The translations under genes were made by a program, and so were the position numbers. From assembly GCA_900119285.1 (NCBI GenBank), contig FPIT01000006.1, positions 117,433-181,432 on the forward strand: DNA of 64,000 bases, written 5' to 3'. How positions within the stretch are numbered: the stretch's first letter is position 1; the number at the start of each line of letters is the position of its first letter. Of this stretch, positions 52,374 to 62,003 are shown one piece after another. A model generated the notes under the pieces. The model made no database searches, was not told the DNA's origin, and saw nothing but the letters and a program-made list of their open reading frames with translations. Origin of the DNA: Prevotellaceae bacterium HUN156 (lineage in GTDB: Bacteria > Bacteroidota > Bacteroidia > Bacteroidales > Bacteroidaceae).

Positions 52374-54860
52374 CTACTGACGACGTTTTCTATAAGCTGT
52401 CCATACTAATGCTACTATGATAAGCAGCAACAGCACGTAAGCCATATAGGCAATAGTTTCTGTACGATCAATACTCTTCGGGAAGAAGCTGAGTACAACC
52501 TCGTGCTTGCCAGGCTTTACCTGCAGGGCGCGCAATACATAGTTGACACGTCCCAACGGCTGTTCCTGACCATCTACGGTTGCTGTCCATCCTGGATAGT
52601 ATATCTCTGAGAATACAACGACACCACCTTTACCAGAGTTCACCTCGTAGGTCAACTGGTTGGGCTCGTAGGCAGTAATCGTCACACGGCTCAAGGTATC
52701 TTGCTCTACAGACTGTCCCAATTGCTCTTCGAACTTCTTATCGGCTACAGCCTCATGGCGCAATGCCATGTGTCCAAGCATCTCTAGTTCCTGATTGGCA
52801 TTATCCACATAGTTAACATGATCTACAAACCATGCATTGCCATAGGTATAGGGGTTAGCCAAAGGTACTGTCTGTCCACCCTGCAAAGGAAGAATAAAAT
52901 ACTTTGTATTCAGCATGTTCAGCACAGGATAGATACTATCGCCATTCACCTGTGTCATATCTCCTGAAGCATCACTGACAGCCTTGAATACGCCATTCAT
53001 CTCAGGAGAGATATAAGCATCTATCAGCTCTTGATAGCGACGCAACTTTGCAGCATGATAGCCACCAATACTCTTCAGGTAGAAGCTGGTCTCATTTTCA
53101 TTAAATGTTGATGATGCCAAGTTGAGTACACGATAGTCAAGCGACTTATCCTGCAGGATATGATCTACGGCAGCCGTCTTAGGCATTGGCTCTTCACGAA
53201 CGGTCTTCGATACAAACATCTCATCGTTCAGATAGCGCTTATTTACCGTCCACATATCAACAAGACAGATGACCAGAATAATACCAATGGCATATTCTTT
53301 CTTTAGCTTACCGTATAGCATAGCCAGCAGAATGCCCGTACCTACCAGAATGATATAGAATGAGCGCCAGCAGTCTTCTGTGAATATTGCCACACGCATC
53401 TCCGTCAGATTCTTCAGTAATGGAGTCAGCTGGTCTTCAGGAATCTGGCGCAGTGCCTGCATCTCATTGTAGCTGATAAAGTCTGGGAAGAAGAAGGTAG
53501 GCATCAGCGCAAAGAGCAATGCCACACCACCCGTCAGTGCGAATGATGTTATCAGCCATTTACGTTTGGTCTTTATGAGTTCTGGTTCATCAACCAGTTT
53601 CTTCAGAGCCAGCATAGCCAAGAGGGGAATAGTAAACTCTGCTATTACCAAGATTGACGCTACCGTTCGGAACTTGGCATACATCGGTATGTAGTCAAGG
53701 AAGAAGTCTGTAAATGGCATGAAGTTTCTACCCCACGACAGCAATACCGACAAGATGGTCACAGCCAGCAATGCCCACTTCATGGGACCCTTCACAATGA
53801 ACAAGCCCAACACAAAGAGCATCATAACGAAGGCACCGACATATACAGGACCAGCCGTCATAGGTTGATTACCCCAATATTGTCCCATCTGCTGATAGAT
53901 ACCCATATAGTAGTCATCAGCATGCTTCATAGCAGTCTTACTCTGAGTCAACGGAACACTCGCACCACCTTTGGTATTGGGTACCAACAGTGTCCAGGTC
54001 TCATCAATGCCGTAACTCCACTGGGTAATATAATCGCGATCTAGACCGCTATCTGTCTGATTGGCACTATTCTTTTTGACCAATTCGCTCTTACCACGCA
54101 TCGATTCCTGACCATAGAGCCAGGTGTGATACAGGTTTGAGAGGTTCAGACTGATACCGATGGCAGCACCAACAAGACAGGCTGCCGTGGCTTTCATCAG
54201 ATGATGATACTCCTTCTTCAGCAAAGCATCGATAGAGAATGCGATAACCATTGCCACGATAATAAACAGATAGTAATAGGTCATCTGCACGTGGTTGGCC
54301 ATGATTTCCAAAGCAGCAAAGAGTGCTGTCACCAGCATACCCCACAAGTATTTGCCACGATATGCCAATACCACACCGGCAATCATTGGAGGCAGATAAG
54401 CCAAAGCCATTACTTTCCAGATATGGCCTGCTGCAATAATAATGAAGAAGTAGCTGGAAAACGCCCATATCACAGATCCTAACGCTGCCAGATACTGACG
54501 GAAATCGAAAGCTCGCAATAGGATATAGAAGCCAAGCAGGTAGACAAAGACATACCACACATTCTCAGGAAGTCCGAGATGATAGGCTGTCTCCACCTTT
54601 GCCAACAGATTGGTACTATTATAAGAAGGTGCCATCTGATAGGTAGGCATACCTCCAAACAGTGCATTAGTCCAGCGGGTACGCTCACCCGTACGTTGTT
54701 GATACTCTGAAGCCTCTTGTCCTGCTCCACGTCCAGCTGACGAGTCATGACGATAGAGCACCCTACCCTCTATATCGGCAGGGAAAAAGTAAGCAAAAGA
54801 AATTCCCACAAACATCAAGACTACCAACACGTCAGGCAGCCACTGCTTCCAATTTTTCAT
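52374..54860 (-). CDS. YfhO family integral membrane protein
   Basis: 828 residues from MKNWKQWLPDVLVVLMF. About 12 membrane helices fill the first 560 residues, followed by a soluble domain and a last helix before the basic end (YRKRRQ). YfhO proteins are GT-C-fold-like and thought to glycosylate envelope polymers; the YHAAKLRRYQ and YPGWTATVDG segments are characteristic. The start at 54860 rather than 54914 is chosen because the promoter -7 box lies between them. Confidence 0.88.
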   Translation of the reverse strand: MKNWKQWLPDVLVVLMFVGISFAYFFPADIEGRVLYRHDSSAGRGAGQEASEYQQRTGERTRWTNALFGGMPTYQMAPSYNSTNLLAKVETAYHLGLPENVWYVFVYLLGFYILLRAFDFRQYLAALGSVIWAFSSYFFIIIAAGHIWKVMALAYLPPMIAGVVLAYRGKYLWGMLVTALFAALEIMANHVQMTYYYLFIIVAMVIAFSIDALLKKEYHHLMKATAACLVGAAIGISLNLSNLYHTWLYGQESMRGKSELVKKNSANQTDSGLDRDYITQWSYGIDETWTLLVPNTKGGASVPLTQSKTAMKHADDYYMGIYQQMGQYWGNQPMTAGPVYVGAFVMMLFVLGLFIVKGPMKWALLAVTILSVLLSWGRNFMPFTDFFLDYIPMYAKFRTVASILVIAEFTIPLLAMLALKKLVDEPELIKTKRKWLITSFALTGGVALLFALMPTFFFPDFISYNEMQALRQIPEDQLTPLLKNLTEMRVAIFTEDCWRSFYIILVGTGILLAMLYGKLKKEYAIGIILVICLVDMWTVNKRYLNDEMFVSKTVREEPMPKTAAVDHILQDKSLDYRVLNLASSTFNENETSFYLKSIGGYHAAKLRRYQELIDAYISPEMNGVFKAVSDASGDMTQVNGDSIYPVLNMLNTKYFILPLQGGQTVPLANPYTYGNAWFVDHVNYVDNANQELEMLGHMALRHEAVADKKFEEQLGQSVEQDTLSRVTITAYEPNQLTYEVNSGKGGVVVFSEIYYPGWTATVDGQEQPLGRVNYVLRALQVKPGKHEVVLSFFPKSIDRTETIAYMAYVLLLLIIVALVWTAYRKRRQ

Positions 54861-54872
54861 AATTTCTCGTAT

Positions 54873-54915
54873 TTTGACTGCAAAGATACAAAAAATTCGT
54901 ATCTTTGCACACAAA
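54873..54915. promoter_or_regulatory. Symmetric divergent promoters of yfhO and mtnN
   Basis: Plus: TTTG 54873-54876 with TATCTTTG 54900-54907. Minus: the mirror image, TTTG at 54912-54915 and TATCTTTG at 54881-54888. Both have 23-nt spacers, and the two -7 boxes form the inverted repeat TGCAAAGATAC / GTATCTTTGCA. Each promoter's -33 box lies outside the other's -7 box. Confidence 0.7.
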
Positions 54916-54931
54916 TAAAGAGAAAAACAAT

Positions 54932-55618
54932 ATGAAAATAGGTATTATCGTAGCAATGGATAAAGAGCTGAACCAGTTGCAGGCTCTTTTCAATGATGGA
55001 AACGTACGTGTTGAAAAGTGCGGCATCGGAAAGGTGAATGCAGCATTAGGTGCTCAGCGTATGATCAACGAGTTCCACCCCGACTGCATTATCAGTAGTG
55101 GTTGTGCTGGTGGAAATGGTGATGATATCAACGTTCAAGATGTCATCGTCAGCACCGAGCTATGCTACCATGATGTCTATTGTGGTGCAGCCATCGACAA
55201 CACTACACAGTTAGGGCAAGTTCAGGGTCTCCCTGCTCGCTATCCTGCCGACCCTTACCTATTAAGAAAGGCACGTCAGTTATCTATTGTACCACGTAAT
55301 TTACTCGCTCATTCTGAAGGTCTGAAAAGCAACCAATTCGCCATTCATACTGGCCTTATCGTTACTGGCGACTGGTTCGTTGACACGAAAGAGAAAGCCC
55401 AAGAAATTATTAGTCACTTCCCTGACGCAAAGGCTATTGACATGGAGTCGGCAGCTATTGCACAGACTTGCTACCTCAACAAAGTGCCTTTTATCTCATT
55501 CCGTGTCATCAGCGATATTCCTCTTCGCGACACCGCAGCTTCTCAGTATCATAATTTCTGGGATACTGTTGCTGAGAACTCATTCCAAGTAACAAAGACC
55601 TTTGTCGAGTCTCTCTAA
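54932..55618 (+). CDS. mtnN: 5'-methylthioadenosine/S-adenosylhomocysteine nucleosidase
   Basis: 228 residues from MKIGIIVAMDKELNQLQALF. Removes adenine from S-adenosylhomocysteine to give S-ribosylhomocysteine, the LuxS substrate. ISSGCAGG, DWFVDTKEK and the AIDMESAAIAQ segment (substrate-binding Glu) are conserved. It heads a two-gene unit with luxS, 23 bp away. Confidence 0.95.
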   Translation: MKIGIIVAMDKELNQLQALFNDGNVRVEKCGIGKVNAALGAQRMINEFHPDCIISSGCAGGNGDDINVQDVIVSTELCYHDVYCGAAIDNTTQLGQVQGLPARYPADPYLLRKARQLSIVPRNLLAHSEGLKSNQFAIHTGLIVTGDWFVDTKEKAQEIISHFPDAKAIDMESAAIAQTCYLNKVPFISFRVISDIPLRDTAASQYHNFWDTVAENSFQVTKTFVESL

Positions 55619-55641
55619 CTATCAATTATTAAATAACAGAC

Positions 55642-56136
55642 ATGGAAGTAATTCAAAGTTTTACTATTGATCATACTCATCTGAAGCCAGGCATCTACGT
55701 ATCACGCGAGGATAAAGGCTTCACCACATTCGATTTACGCATCACCGAGCCCAATCAAGAGCCTGCCGTTGCTCCTGCTGCCATGCACAGTTTGGAGCAC
55801 CTGATGGCAACATGGTTCCGCAATTCTGAAGCCAAGGACGATGTCGTATATGTCGGTCCTATGGGCTGTCTTACAGGTATGTATATCATCATGACTGGCA
55901 ACTACACCGTAGAGGACATGCGACGCCTCACTATCGAGTGCCTCAAATGGATTCTTACACAAGATGAGGTGCCTGCCACCCGCCCTGAGGCCTGTGGTAA
56001 CTATCTGCTTCACGACCTCCCCATGTGCAAGTGGGAGAGTGCTCGCTATCTCGACCGCTTGGAACACGATTTCCATTGCGAGTACACCAAACTACAGATT
56101 ACGCTTGAAGACGGAAAAGTCTTCGCTGATGCATAA
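55642..56136 (+). CDS. luxS: S-ribosylhomocysteine lyase LuxS
   Basis: 164 residues. Cleaves S-ribosylhomocysteine to homocysteine and the AI-2 precursor DPD. Metal ligands His49 and His53 (HSLEH, with Glu52) and Cys118; catalytic Cys76 in GPMGCLTGMY. The preceding mtnN supplies the substrate, so the pair forms a full recycling route. Confidence 0.97.
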   Translation: MEVIQSFTIDHTHLKPGIYVSREDKGFTTFDLRITEPNQEPAVAPAAMHSLEHLMATWFRNSEAKDDVVYVGPMGCLTGMYIIMTGNYTVEDMRRLTIECLKWILTQDEVPATRPEACGNYLLHDLPMCKWESARYLDRLEHDFHCEYTKLQITLEDGKVFADA

Positions 56137-56145
56137 AGAAAATAA

Positions 56146-56173
56146 AAATCCCTCGCCATTTGACGAGGGATTT
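56146..56173. terminator. Bidirectional terminator between luxS and typA
   Basis: AAATCCCTCG (56146-56155) and CGAGGGATTT (56164-56173) form a 10-bp perfect stem with A and T runs at the flanks for both strands. Confidence 0.88.
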
Positions 56174-56192
56174 CTTATTGTTTTTCAGCCTT

Positions 56193-57995
56193 TTACTGCT
56201 TGTTAGCTTTCTTACGCTGGTCGTGATCAAGGATAGCCTTACGCATACGCATTGACTTCGGAGTAACCTCCACGATTTCGTCTTCCTTGATATACTCCAG
56301 ACATTCCTCCAGCGACATCACCACCTTTGGAATGATGCGAGCCTTGTCGTCAGTACCTGATGCACGCACGTTGGTCAACTGCTTAGCCTTGCATACGTTG
56401 ACTACAAGGTCGTTGTCATGAACATGCTCACCCACAACCTGTCCCATGTACACATCCTCACCTGGATCGATGAAGAACTTACCACGGTCTTGCAGCTTAT
56501 CGATAGCATAAGCAAAGGCGTTACCAGTCTCCAGAGCAATCATCGAACCATTCACGCGGCGCTCGATTTCGCCCTTATATGGCTGATACTCCTTGAAGCG
56601 GTGTGCCATGATAGCCTCACCCTGTGAAGCTGTCAACACATTGGTACGCAGACCGATAATACCGCGTGAGGGGATGTCAAACTCGATGTTGGTGCGTTCG
56701 CCCTGACTCTCCATTGAGGTCATCTCACCCTTACGACGAGTAACCATATCAATCATCTTAGAGGCAAACTCCTCGGGTACGTTGATGGTGAGTTCCTCGA
56801 TAGGCTCACACTTCTGACCATCAATCTCCTTATAGATTACCTGTGGCTGACCTACCTGCAGTTCATAGCCCTCACGACGCATGGTCTCAATCAATACTGA
56901 GAGGTGCAGCACGCCACGACCACTAACAATCCACTTATCCGTACAGTCCTCGAAAGGCTCTACACGCAGGGCGAGGTTCTTCTCCAGCTCTTTCTCCAAG
57001 CGGTCGCTGATGTGGCGGGAGGTCACAAACTTACCTTCCTTACCAAAGAATGGCGAGTCATTAATCATGAAGAGCATCGACATGGTAGGTTCGTCGATAG
57101 CGATTGGTGGCAGGGGCTCAGGATTCTCGATATCGCAGATGGTATCACCAATCTCAAACTTCTCCAAACCGATCACCGCACAGATATCACCACACTCTAC
57201 CTGATCGATACGCTGGTGTCCCATACCATCAAACACGTGCAGCTCCTTAATCTTGGTCTTCTCCATCGAACCGTCACGATGAGCGATAGTTACCTGTTGA
57301 CCATCTTTCAGCGTACCACGATGAACACGACCTACAGCGATACGTCCTGTATAGCTGCTATAGTCGAGTGAGGTAATCAACATCTGAGGCGTACCCTCCA
57401 GCTGCTTTGGTGCAGGGATTACCTCTACGATTTTATCCAAAAGATAGGTAATATCTGTTGTGGGCTTATTATAGTCTTCACCCATCCAACCATTCTTAGC
57501 AGAACCATATACGACGGGGAAGTCCAATTGGTCTTCTGTAGCATTCAGCGAGAACATCAGGTCAAACACCATCTCGTATACCTCTTCAGGACGGCAGTTA
57601 GGCTTATCCACCTTGTTCACTACCACGATGGGCTTCAGACCAATCTGCAGAGCCTTTTGCAGCACAAAGCGTGTCTGAGGCATAGGTCCTTCGAAGGCAT
57701 CTACCAACAGCAGACAACCATCGGCCATATTCAAGACACGCTCTACCTCACCACCGAAGTCAGAGTGTCCTGGAGTATCGATGATATTAATTTTTGTTCC
57801 TTTCCAATTGATACTAACATTTTTCGAAAGAATCGTGATGCCTCGTTCGCGCTCCAGGTCGTTAGCGTCCAACACCTGGCTCGACAGGTTCTGTCCCTCA
57901 CGGAACAGGTTACCGGCCAGCATCATCTTGTCCACGAGCGTTGTTTTGCCGTGGTCTACGTGTGCGATAATCGCAATATTTCTGATATCCTGCAT
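56193..57995 (-). CDS. typA: Translational GTPase TypA/BipA
   Basis: 600 residues, the usual length. G1 AHVDHGKTT (11-19), G2 ERGITI, G3 DTPGHSDFGGEV, G4 NKVDKP. The C-terminal domains with GRGVLHLSVLIETMRREGYE and SRGIIGLRTNVLT are typical of BipA, which aids ribosome assembly and stress adaptation. Divergent from rpsO. Confidence 0.97.
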   Translation of the reverse strand: MQDIRNIAIIAHVDHGKTTLVDKMMLAGNLFREGQNLSSQVLDANDLERERGITILSKNVSINWKGTKINIIDTPGHSDFGGEVERVLNMADGCLLLVDAFEGPMPQTRFVLQKALQIGLKPIVVVNKVDKPNCRPEEVYEMVFDLMFSLNATEDQLDFPVVYGSAKNGWMGEDYNKPTTDITYLLDKIVEVIPAPKQLEGTPQMLITSLDYSSYTGRIAVGRVHRGTLKDGQQVTIAHRDGSMEKTKIKELHVFDGMGHQRIDQVECGDICAVIGLEKFEIGDTICDIENPEPLPPIAIDEPTMSMLFMINDSPFFGKEGKFVTSRHISDRLEKELEKNLALRVEPFEDCTDKWIVSGRGVLHLSVLIETMRREGYELQVGQPQVIYKEIDGQKCEPIEELTINVPEEFASKMIDMVTRRKGEMTSMESQGERTNIEFDIPSRGIIGLRTNVLTASQGEAIMAHRFKEYQPYKGEIERRVNGSMIALETGNAFAYAIDKLQDRGKFFIDPGEDVYMGQVVGEHVHDNDLVVNVCKAKQLTNVRASGTDDKARIIPKVVMSLEECLEYIKEDEIVEVTPKSMRMRKAILDHDQRKKANKQ

Positions 57996-58032
57996 ATAGT
58001 AATTTTATTTTCGAATATTCTAAATTCGGGTG

Positions 58033-58090
58033 CAAAGTTACAACTTTTTTCTGAAATATTTGGTATTTTCTTCAATTATTCGTACCTTTG
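58033..58090. promoter_or_regulatory. Divergent promoters of typA (minus) and rpsO (plus)
   Basis: Minus: TAACTTTG at 58033-58040, 38 nt before typA. Plus: TTTG at 58059-58062 and TACCTTTG at 58083-58090, 20 nt apart. The rpsO leader would be about 110 nt (58095-58203), long enough for S15 autoregulatory structure, but no known leader motif was recognised. Confidence 0.65.
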
Positions 58091-58203
58091 CAGCCGCTAT
58101 TCGGAAAATCCGATGCATTCGAAGATGTGAAACAGCTCTGATTAAAGGCTATGGAGCTTCTGAAGGATGTTATGGCAACAGTATTTTTAATCAAAAAACA
58201 AAC

Positions 58204-58473
58204 ATGTATTTAGATCAGGCTAAGAAGGTCGAGATTTTCGGCCAGTATGGCAAGGACGCTAAGGACACAGGTTCTGTAGAGAGCCAGGTTGCTCTTTTCA
58301 CTTATCGTATTCAGCACCTCACCGAGCACTTGAAGAAGAACAAGAAGGACTTCGGTACCGCTCGTTCTCTGACCAAGATGGTAGGTCGTCGTCGTAAGCT
58401 CCTTAAGTACCTTTACAACAAGGACGTTAATCGCTATCGTTCACTCATCAAGGCTCTCGGTCTTCGTAAGTAA
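58204..58473 (+). CDS. rpsO: 30S ribosomal protein S15
   Basis: 89 residues. Binds 16S rRNA in the central domain. GSVESQVALFTYRIQHLTEH and MVGRRRKLLKYLYNKDVNRY are conserved. The start at 58204 gives the exact family length; the longer in-frame extension upstream is the leader. Single-gene unit. Confidence 0.98.
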   Translation: MYLDQAKKVEIFGQYGKDAKDTGSVESQVALFTYRIQHLTEHLKKNKKDFGTARSLTKMVGRRRKLLKYLYNKDVNRYRSLIKALGLRK

Positions 58474-58492
58474 TACGATTAAGCGTAGAAAT

Positions 58493-58525
58493 AATAAAGC
58501 CCTGCAACATTGCGGGGCTTTATTA
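58493..58525 (+). terminator. Terminator of rpsO
   Basis: AATAAAGCCC-tgca pairs with tgc-GGGGCTTTATT, flanked by T-rich sequence. It reaches the stop codon of the convergent folK and may serve both. Confidence 0.8.
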
Positions 58526-58933
58526 TTTTCTCACCTCTCTCAACGGAATCATCACAAACTCACGTTCATGCATCAAGGGATGGGGAATCTTCAAGTCAGG
58601 CTCGTTGATTTCCAAATCGTCATAGATTAAGATATCTATGTCCATAGGCCTGTCAGCATAACCAGCAGAACCACTCTTCCTGGTTCGTCCCATCTCACGT
58701 TCTATCTGCTGTGTCAAGGTCAGCACCTCACGAGGAGTATGCTCTGTTTCTACGAGGATAACGGCATTCAGGAAGCGATTGTCAGATTCAAAGCCCCATG
58801 GTTCTGTCTCGATAAACGATGATTGGCGAACCACCTTTCCGATGCGTTCACCAATCAACGTGATAGCCTTCTCCATCAGAGCATGCCTATCACCTAAGTT
58901 GGACCCCAGTCCTAAATACACTTTATGCATCAT
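58523..58933 (-). CDS. folK: 2-amino-4-hydroxy-6-hydroxymethyldihydropteridine pyrophosphokinase
   Basis: 136 residues, slightly shorter than E. coli HPPK. Activates the pterin made by FolB. YLGLGSNLGDR, SSFIETEPWGF, NAVILVET and RPMDIDILIYDD are the family motifs. Last gene of the ftsX-folK unit, 41 bp after queA with a hairpin in the gap. Confidence 0.96.
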   Translation of the reverse strand: MMHKVYLGLGSNLGDRHALMEKAITLIGERIGKVVRQSSFIETEPWGFESDNRFLNAVILVETEHTPREVLTLTQQIEREMGRTRKSGSAGYADRPMDIDILIYDDLEINEPDLKIPHPLMHEREFVMIPLREVRK

Positions 58934-58937
58934 ATTA

Positions 58938-58974
58938 AGCTCCCCTCCCTTCAGGGAGGGGGTGGGGGTAGGCT
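58938..58974 (-). repeat. G/C-rich hairpin element, copy 1
   Basis: CCCTCCCT-tc-AGGGAGGG (58943-58960) followed by GGTGGGGGTAGGCT. It abuts the queA stop on the minus strand. An almost identical 37-bp copy lies at 62115-62151. Confidence 0.85.
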
Positions 58975-60117
58975 TTAATCATCCACAATCAGCATTGCGT
59001 CGCCATAGCAACCAAACTTATAGCCGTTTTCTACAGCCATATCGTATGCCTTCATCACGAGGTCATAACCACCAAAGGCAGCAGTAGCCATTACCATGGT
59101 AGACTCAGGATGATAGAAGTTGGTAATCATAGAATCTGCCAGTCCGAAGTCGTAAGGAGGGAAGATAAACTTATTGGTCCATCCGCTAAACTCCTTCAGC
59201 AGTCCATCTGCACCAGCAGCAGTCTCCGTGGCACGCAGTGTGCTAATACCAACAGCACAAACATGATGTCCGTCCTCCTTGGCTTTGTTGGCAATATCGC
59301 AGGCCTCCTGCGAAACAATCATCTGCTCAGAGCTCATCTTGTGCTTGGTCAGGTCTTCCACCTCGATGGGGTCGAAGCAGCCCAAACCACAGTGTACAGT
59401 GATGAATGAGAAGTTGACACCACGAATCTCCAAGCGCTTCATCAGCTCACGACTGAAGTGCAAGCCTGATGCAGGAGCCGTAACAGCACCCTCGTGTTTA
59501 GCATAGATAGTCTGGAAGTTCTCCATATCGTCAGCTGTAGCTGGACGCTTGTCCACGATATAGCGAGGCAGTGGAGCAGAACCCAATGCATACAATTCGC
59601 GCTTAAACTCGTCGTGAGGACAGTCGTAGAGGAAGCGCAGCGTACGACCGCGGCTTGTGGTATTGTCGATAACCTCAGCCACCATCGGACCCTGTTCATT
59701 GAAGAAGAGCTTATTACCGATACGAATCTTACGGGCAGGCTCTACCAGCACATCCCACAGGCGCAACTCTTCGTTGAGTTCACGCAGCAGGAATACCTCA
59801 ATCTGAGCGTCAGTCTTCTCCTTCGTTCCATATAGACGGGCAGGGAACACCTTTGTGTCGTTAAACACAAACGTATCACCTTCATCAAAGTAGTCAATGA
59901 TATTGCGGAAAGTCAGATAGTTCTCAGTCTCCTTTCCGTCGGCATCCTTTTCAAACATGTCGACAGTCTGACTCTTGCGGTGCACCACCATCAAACGACA
60001 TTCGTCGCGACGATATACCTTTTCCTCTGTCCCGTCCTCGTTCTTAAACACACGATGGGGAGGTTCCAATGCCACCTGTTCCTCAGGCAACTTGAATTTG
60101 AATTGTGACAGCTTCAT
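58975..60117 (-). CDS. queA: tRNA preQ1 ribosyltransferase-isomerase QueA
   Basis: 380 residues. Transfers and isomerises ribose from SAM to preQ1 in tRNA, the step before queuosine. DTFVFNDTKVFPARLYG, GSAPLPRYI, YQT-like FQTIYAKHEGAVTAPASGLHF and ITVHCGLGCFDPIEVEDL are conserved. Slightly longer than the E. coli enzyme owing to an N-terminal insertion (NEDGTEEKVYRRDECRL region). Confidence 0.95.
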   Translation of the reverse strand: MKLSQFKFKLPEEQVALEPPHRVFKNEDGTEEKVYRRDECRLMVVHRKSQTVDMFEKDADGKETENYLTFRNIIDYFDEGDTFVFNDTKVFPARLYGTKEKTDAQIEVFLLRELNEELRLWDVLVEPARKIRIGNKLFFNEQGPMVAEVIDNTTSRGRTLRFLYDCPHDEFKRELYALGSAPLPRYIVDKRPATADDMENFQTIYAKHEGAVTAPASGLHFSRELMKRLEIRGVNFSFITVHCGLGCFDPIEVEDLTKHKMSSEQMIVSQEACDIANKAKEDGHHVCAVGISTLRATETAAGADGLLKEFSGWTNKFIFPPYDFGLADSMITNFYHPESTMVMATAAFGGYDLVMKAYDMAVENGYKFGCYGDAMLIVDD

Positions 60118-60149
60118 ATATTTATCTCTATATTACTTTCGTTATTATG

Positions 60150-60872
60150 TTACTTCGTTATTACGTCATCCATCACCTCGAGGCTCTGTTGTTCAAGCCA
60201 TTGAGGGAATTCGTCGATAGTGATACATTCTTCGATGCGCACACCGCCCAGACGTGTACGGCACAGTGCCGTCAGATAGGCTCCACTCTTCAGTACCCTA
60301 CCGATGTCGCGAGCCAGCGAACGGATATAAGTGCCCTTACCACATACCACACGGATACTCATCTGCATGGTCTCAGGGTTAAAGTCGGTCAGCTCTATCT
60401 CGTCCACGTGCACCGTCTTCGCCTTCAGTTCCACCTCCTGGCCTTTTCTCATCAGCTCGTAGGCTCGGTCTCCGCCAATCTTGCAGGCAGAATATTCGGG
60501 TGGCACCTGCTGTATCTCACCCACAAACTGCGTGAGCACCTGTTCTATCAGCTCTCTGGTGATATGCTCCGTAGGATAGGTTGCATCCACCTCGTGCTCC
60601 ATGTCATAGCTGGGCGTGGTAGCTCCCAGCTGCAGGGTTGCCGTATATTCTTTGTCGTGCAGTTGCAGGCGTTCTATCTCCTTGGTTTTCTTTCCAGTGC
60701 AGAGTATCAGCACGCCTGTTGCCAATGGGTCCAATGTACCTGCGTGGCCTATCTTCACCCTTTTCACGCCCACCTTTCTTGATACTCGCGTGCGCACGAA
60801 AGCCAGTGCACCAAACGAGGTCATGCGATAGGGCTTGTTGATATATATAAATTCGCCTTGTGTAAAGTTCAT
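60150..60872 (-). CDS. truB: tRNA pseudouridine-55 synthase TruB
   Basis: 240 residues. Makes pseudouridine 55 in the tRNA T-loop. The catalytic aspartate is in HAGTLDPLATGVL; GGDRAYELMRKGQEVELKAK and VVCGKGTYIRSLARDIG follow. Shorter than E. coli TruB because the C-terminal PUA domain is absent or reduced. It abuts uppP with no gap. Confidence 0.96.
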   Translation of the reverse strand: MNFTQGEFIYINKPYRMTSFGALAFVRTRVSRKVGVKRVKIGHAGTLDPLATGVLILCTGKKTKEIERLQLHDKEYTATLQLGATTPSYDMEHEVDATYPTEHITRELIEQVLTQFVGEIQQVPPEYSACKIGGDRAYELMRKGQEVELKAKTVHVDEIELTDFNPETMQMSIRVVCGKGTYIRSLARDIGRVLKSGAYLTALCRTRLGGVRIEECITIDEFPQWLEQQSLEVMDDVITK

Positions 60873-61730
60873 TTAGTCAACCATTGCGAGTGAATGTCCC
60901 GTGAGCAGCAGGATGATGATAATGCTGCCTACCACGATACGATAGATACCAAAGGCCTTAAAGCCGTATTTTGTCAGGAAGTCAACAAACCATTTCATAG
61001 CCAGCAGAGCCACCACGAACGAGATGACGCTACCCAGAATGAGCATGGTGATGTTATGACTTGTAGCCCATGCTGTGTCTTCCTTCAGCAGGTCGAGCAG
61101 GTCGAGCAATGTAGCTCCTGCCATGGTGGGCACAGCCAGGAAGAAAGAAAACTTGGCAGCACGACGACGAGTAAGTCCCTGTGTCATACCACCCACGATG
61201 GTAGCCATCGAGCGCGACACACCAGGGATAACTGACAGACACTGATAGAAACCAATCTTCAGCGCTCTGCGCTCCGTCACCTGATTGTCCTCACTGCCCT
61301 TGTTAAACAGCTTGTCGCAGAAGAGCATGAAGATACCGCCCACTACCAGCATCACTGCCACCACCTCAACGCTGTCGAGCAACCAGTCGAGCAATCCCGA
61401 CTTCTTTGCCAGCAGACCGATGAATACGGCAGGCAGCACACCCACGAAGAGCAGCCAGTAGAAGTTGTACTTATGTTTCAGTCGCTGCCACAGTGTACTG
61501 TTAGCAGGACATGGTGTCTTGTCAATACTGAAGAAGCGCTTCCAGTATAGGCATACCACCGACAGGATGGCACCAAACTGGATGATGAATGTAAAGGCAT
61601 GCACAAAGGCATCACCCTGAGGAACACCCAACAGGTTCTGCACAATAATCATGTGTCCTGTAGATGATACTGGCAGAAACTCTGTCAGTCCCTCAACGAT
61701 AGCAATGATAATGGTTTCTATCCAGTCCAT
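60873..61730 (-). CDS. uppP: Undecaprenyl-diphosphatase UppP (BacA)
   Basis: 285 residues, polytopic. Recycles the C55 lipid carrier for cell-wall synthesis. The active-site loops are EGLTEFLPVSSTGHMI (14-29) and PGVSRSMATIVGGM. It is in the conserved Bacteroidota cluster between DUF3098 and truB, separated from DUF3098 by 5 bp. Confidence 0.96.
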   Translation of the reverse strand: MDWIETIIIAIVEGLTEFLPVSSTGHMIIVQNLLGVPQGDAFVHAFTFIIQFGAILSVVCLYWKRFFSIDKTPCPANSTLWQRLKHKYNFYWLLFVGVLPAVFIGLLAKKSGLLDWLLDSVEVVAVMLVVGGIFMLFCDKLFNKGSEDNQVTERRALKIGFYQCLSVIPGVSRSMATIVGGMTQGLTRRRAAKFSFFLAVPTMAGATLLDLLDLLKEDTAWATSHNITMLILGSVISFVVALLAMKWFVDFLTKYGFKAFGIYRIVVGSIIIILLLTGHSLAMVD

Positions 61731-61735
61731 TCAGT

Positions 61736-62002
61736 TTACTCCTTCACTCCTTTCTCTTCTGAATCCTGAAAATCGTTACCAGCCTCCTTCTTTCTATATA
61801 CCACGGCAAAAATCATTGATACGAATCCTGCCAGACAAACCAGCGGAGCCACCTTGATGCGTCGTGCGCTAAAGATGTCGGGGTTATAGGCAGTCTCCGT
61901 AGAGCCTGAGCCGCTCATCAGCAGGAAACCAAGAATTACTACAGCCATACCGATAGCCAGCAGGATGTAGTTCATTTTATCGAATGCAAAATCTCTTTTC
62001 AT
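61736..62002 (-). CDS. DUF3098 family small membrane protein
   Basis: 88 residues, two membrane helices (about 12-32 and 50-68), start MKRDFAFDKMNYILLAIGMA, and FSARRIKVAPLV between them. This family regularly follows ftsX in Bacteroidota, suggesting a role with FtsX or UppP in envelope growth. The start codon lies 1 bp from a long heptamer array. Confidence 0.85.
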   Translation of the reverse strand: MKRDFAFDKMNYILLAIGMAVVILGFLLMSGSGSTETAYNPDIFSARRIKVAPLVCLAGFVSMIFAVVYRKKEAGNDFQDSEEKGVKE

Positions 62003-62003
62003 A

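Noticed and set aside
60105..60782. 225-codon frame antisense to truB
   Set aside because: Fully contained opposite the well-supported TruB gene; no family features.
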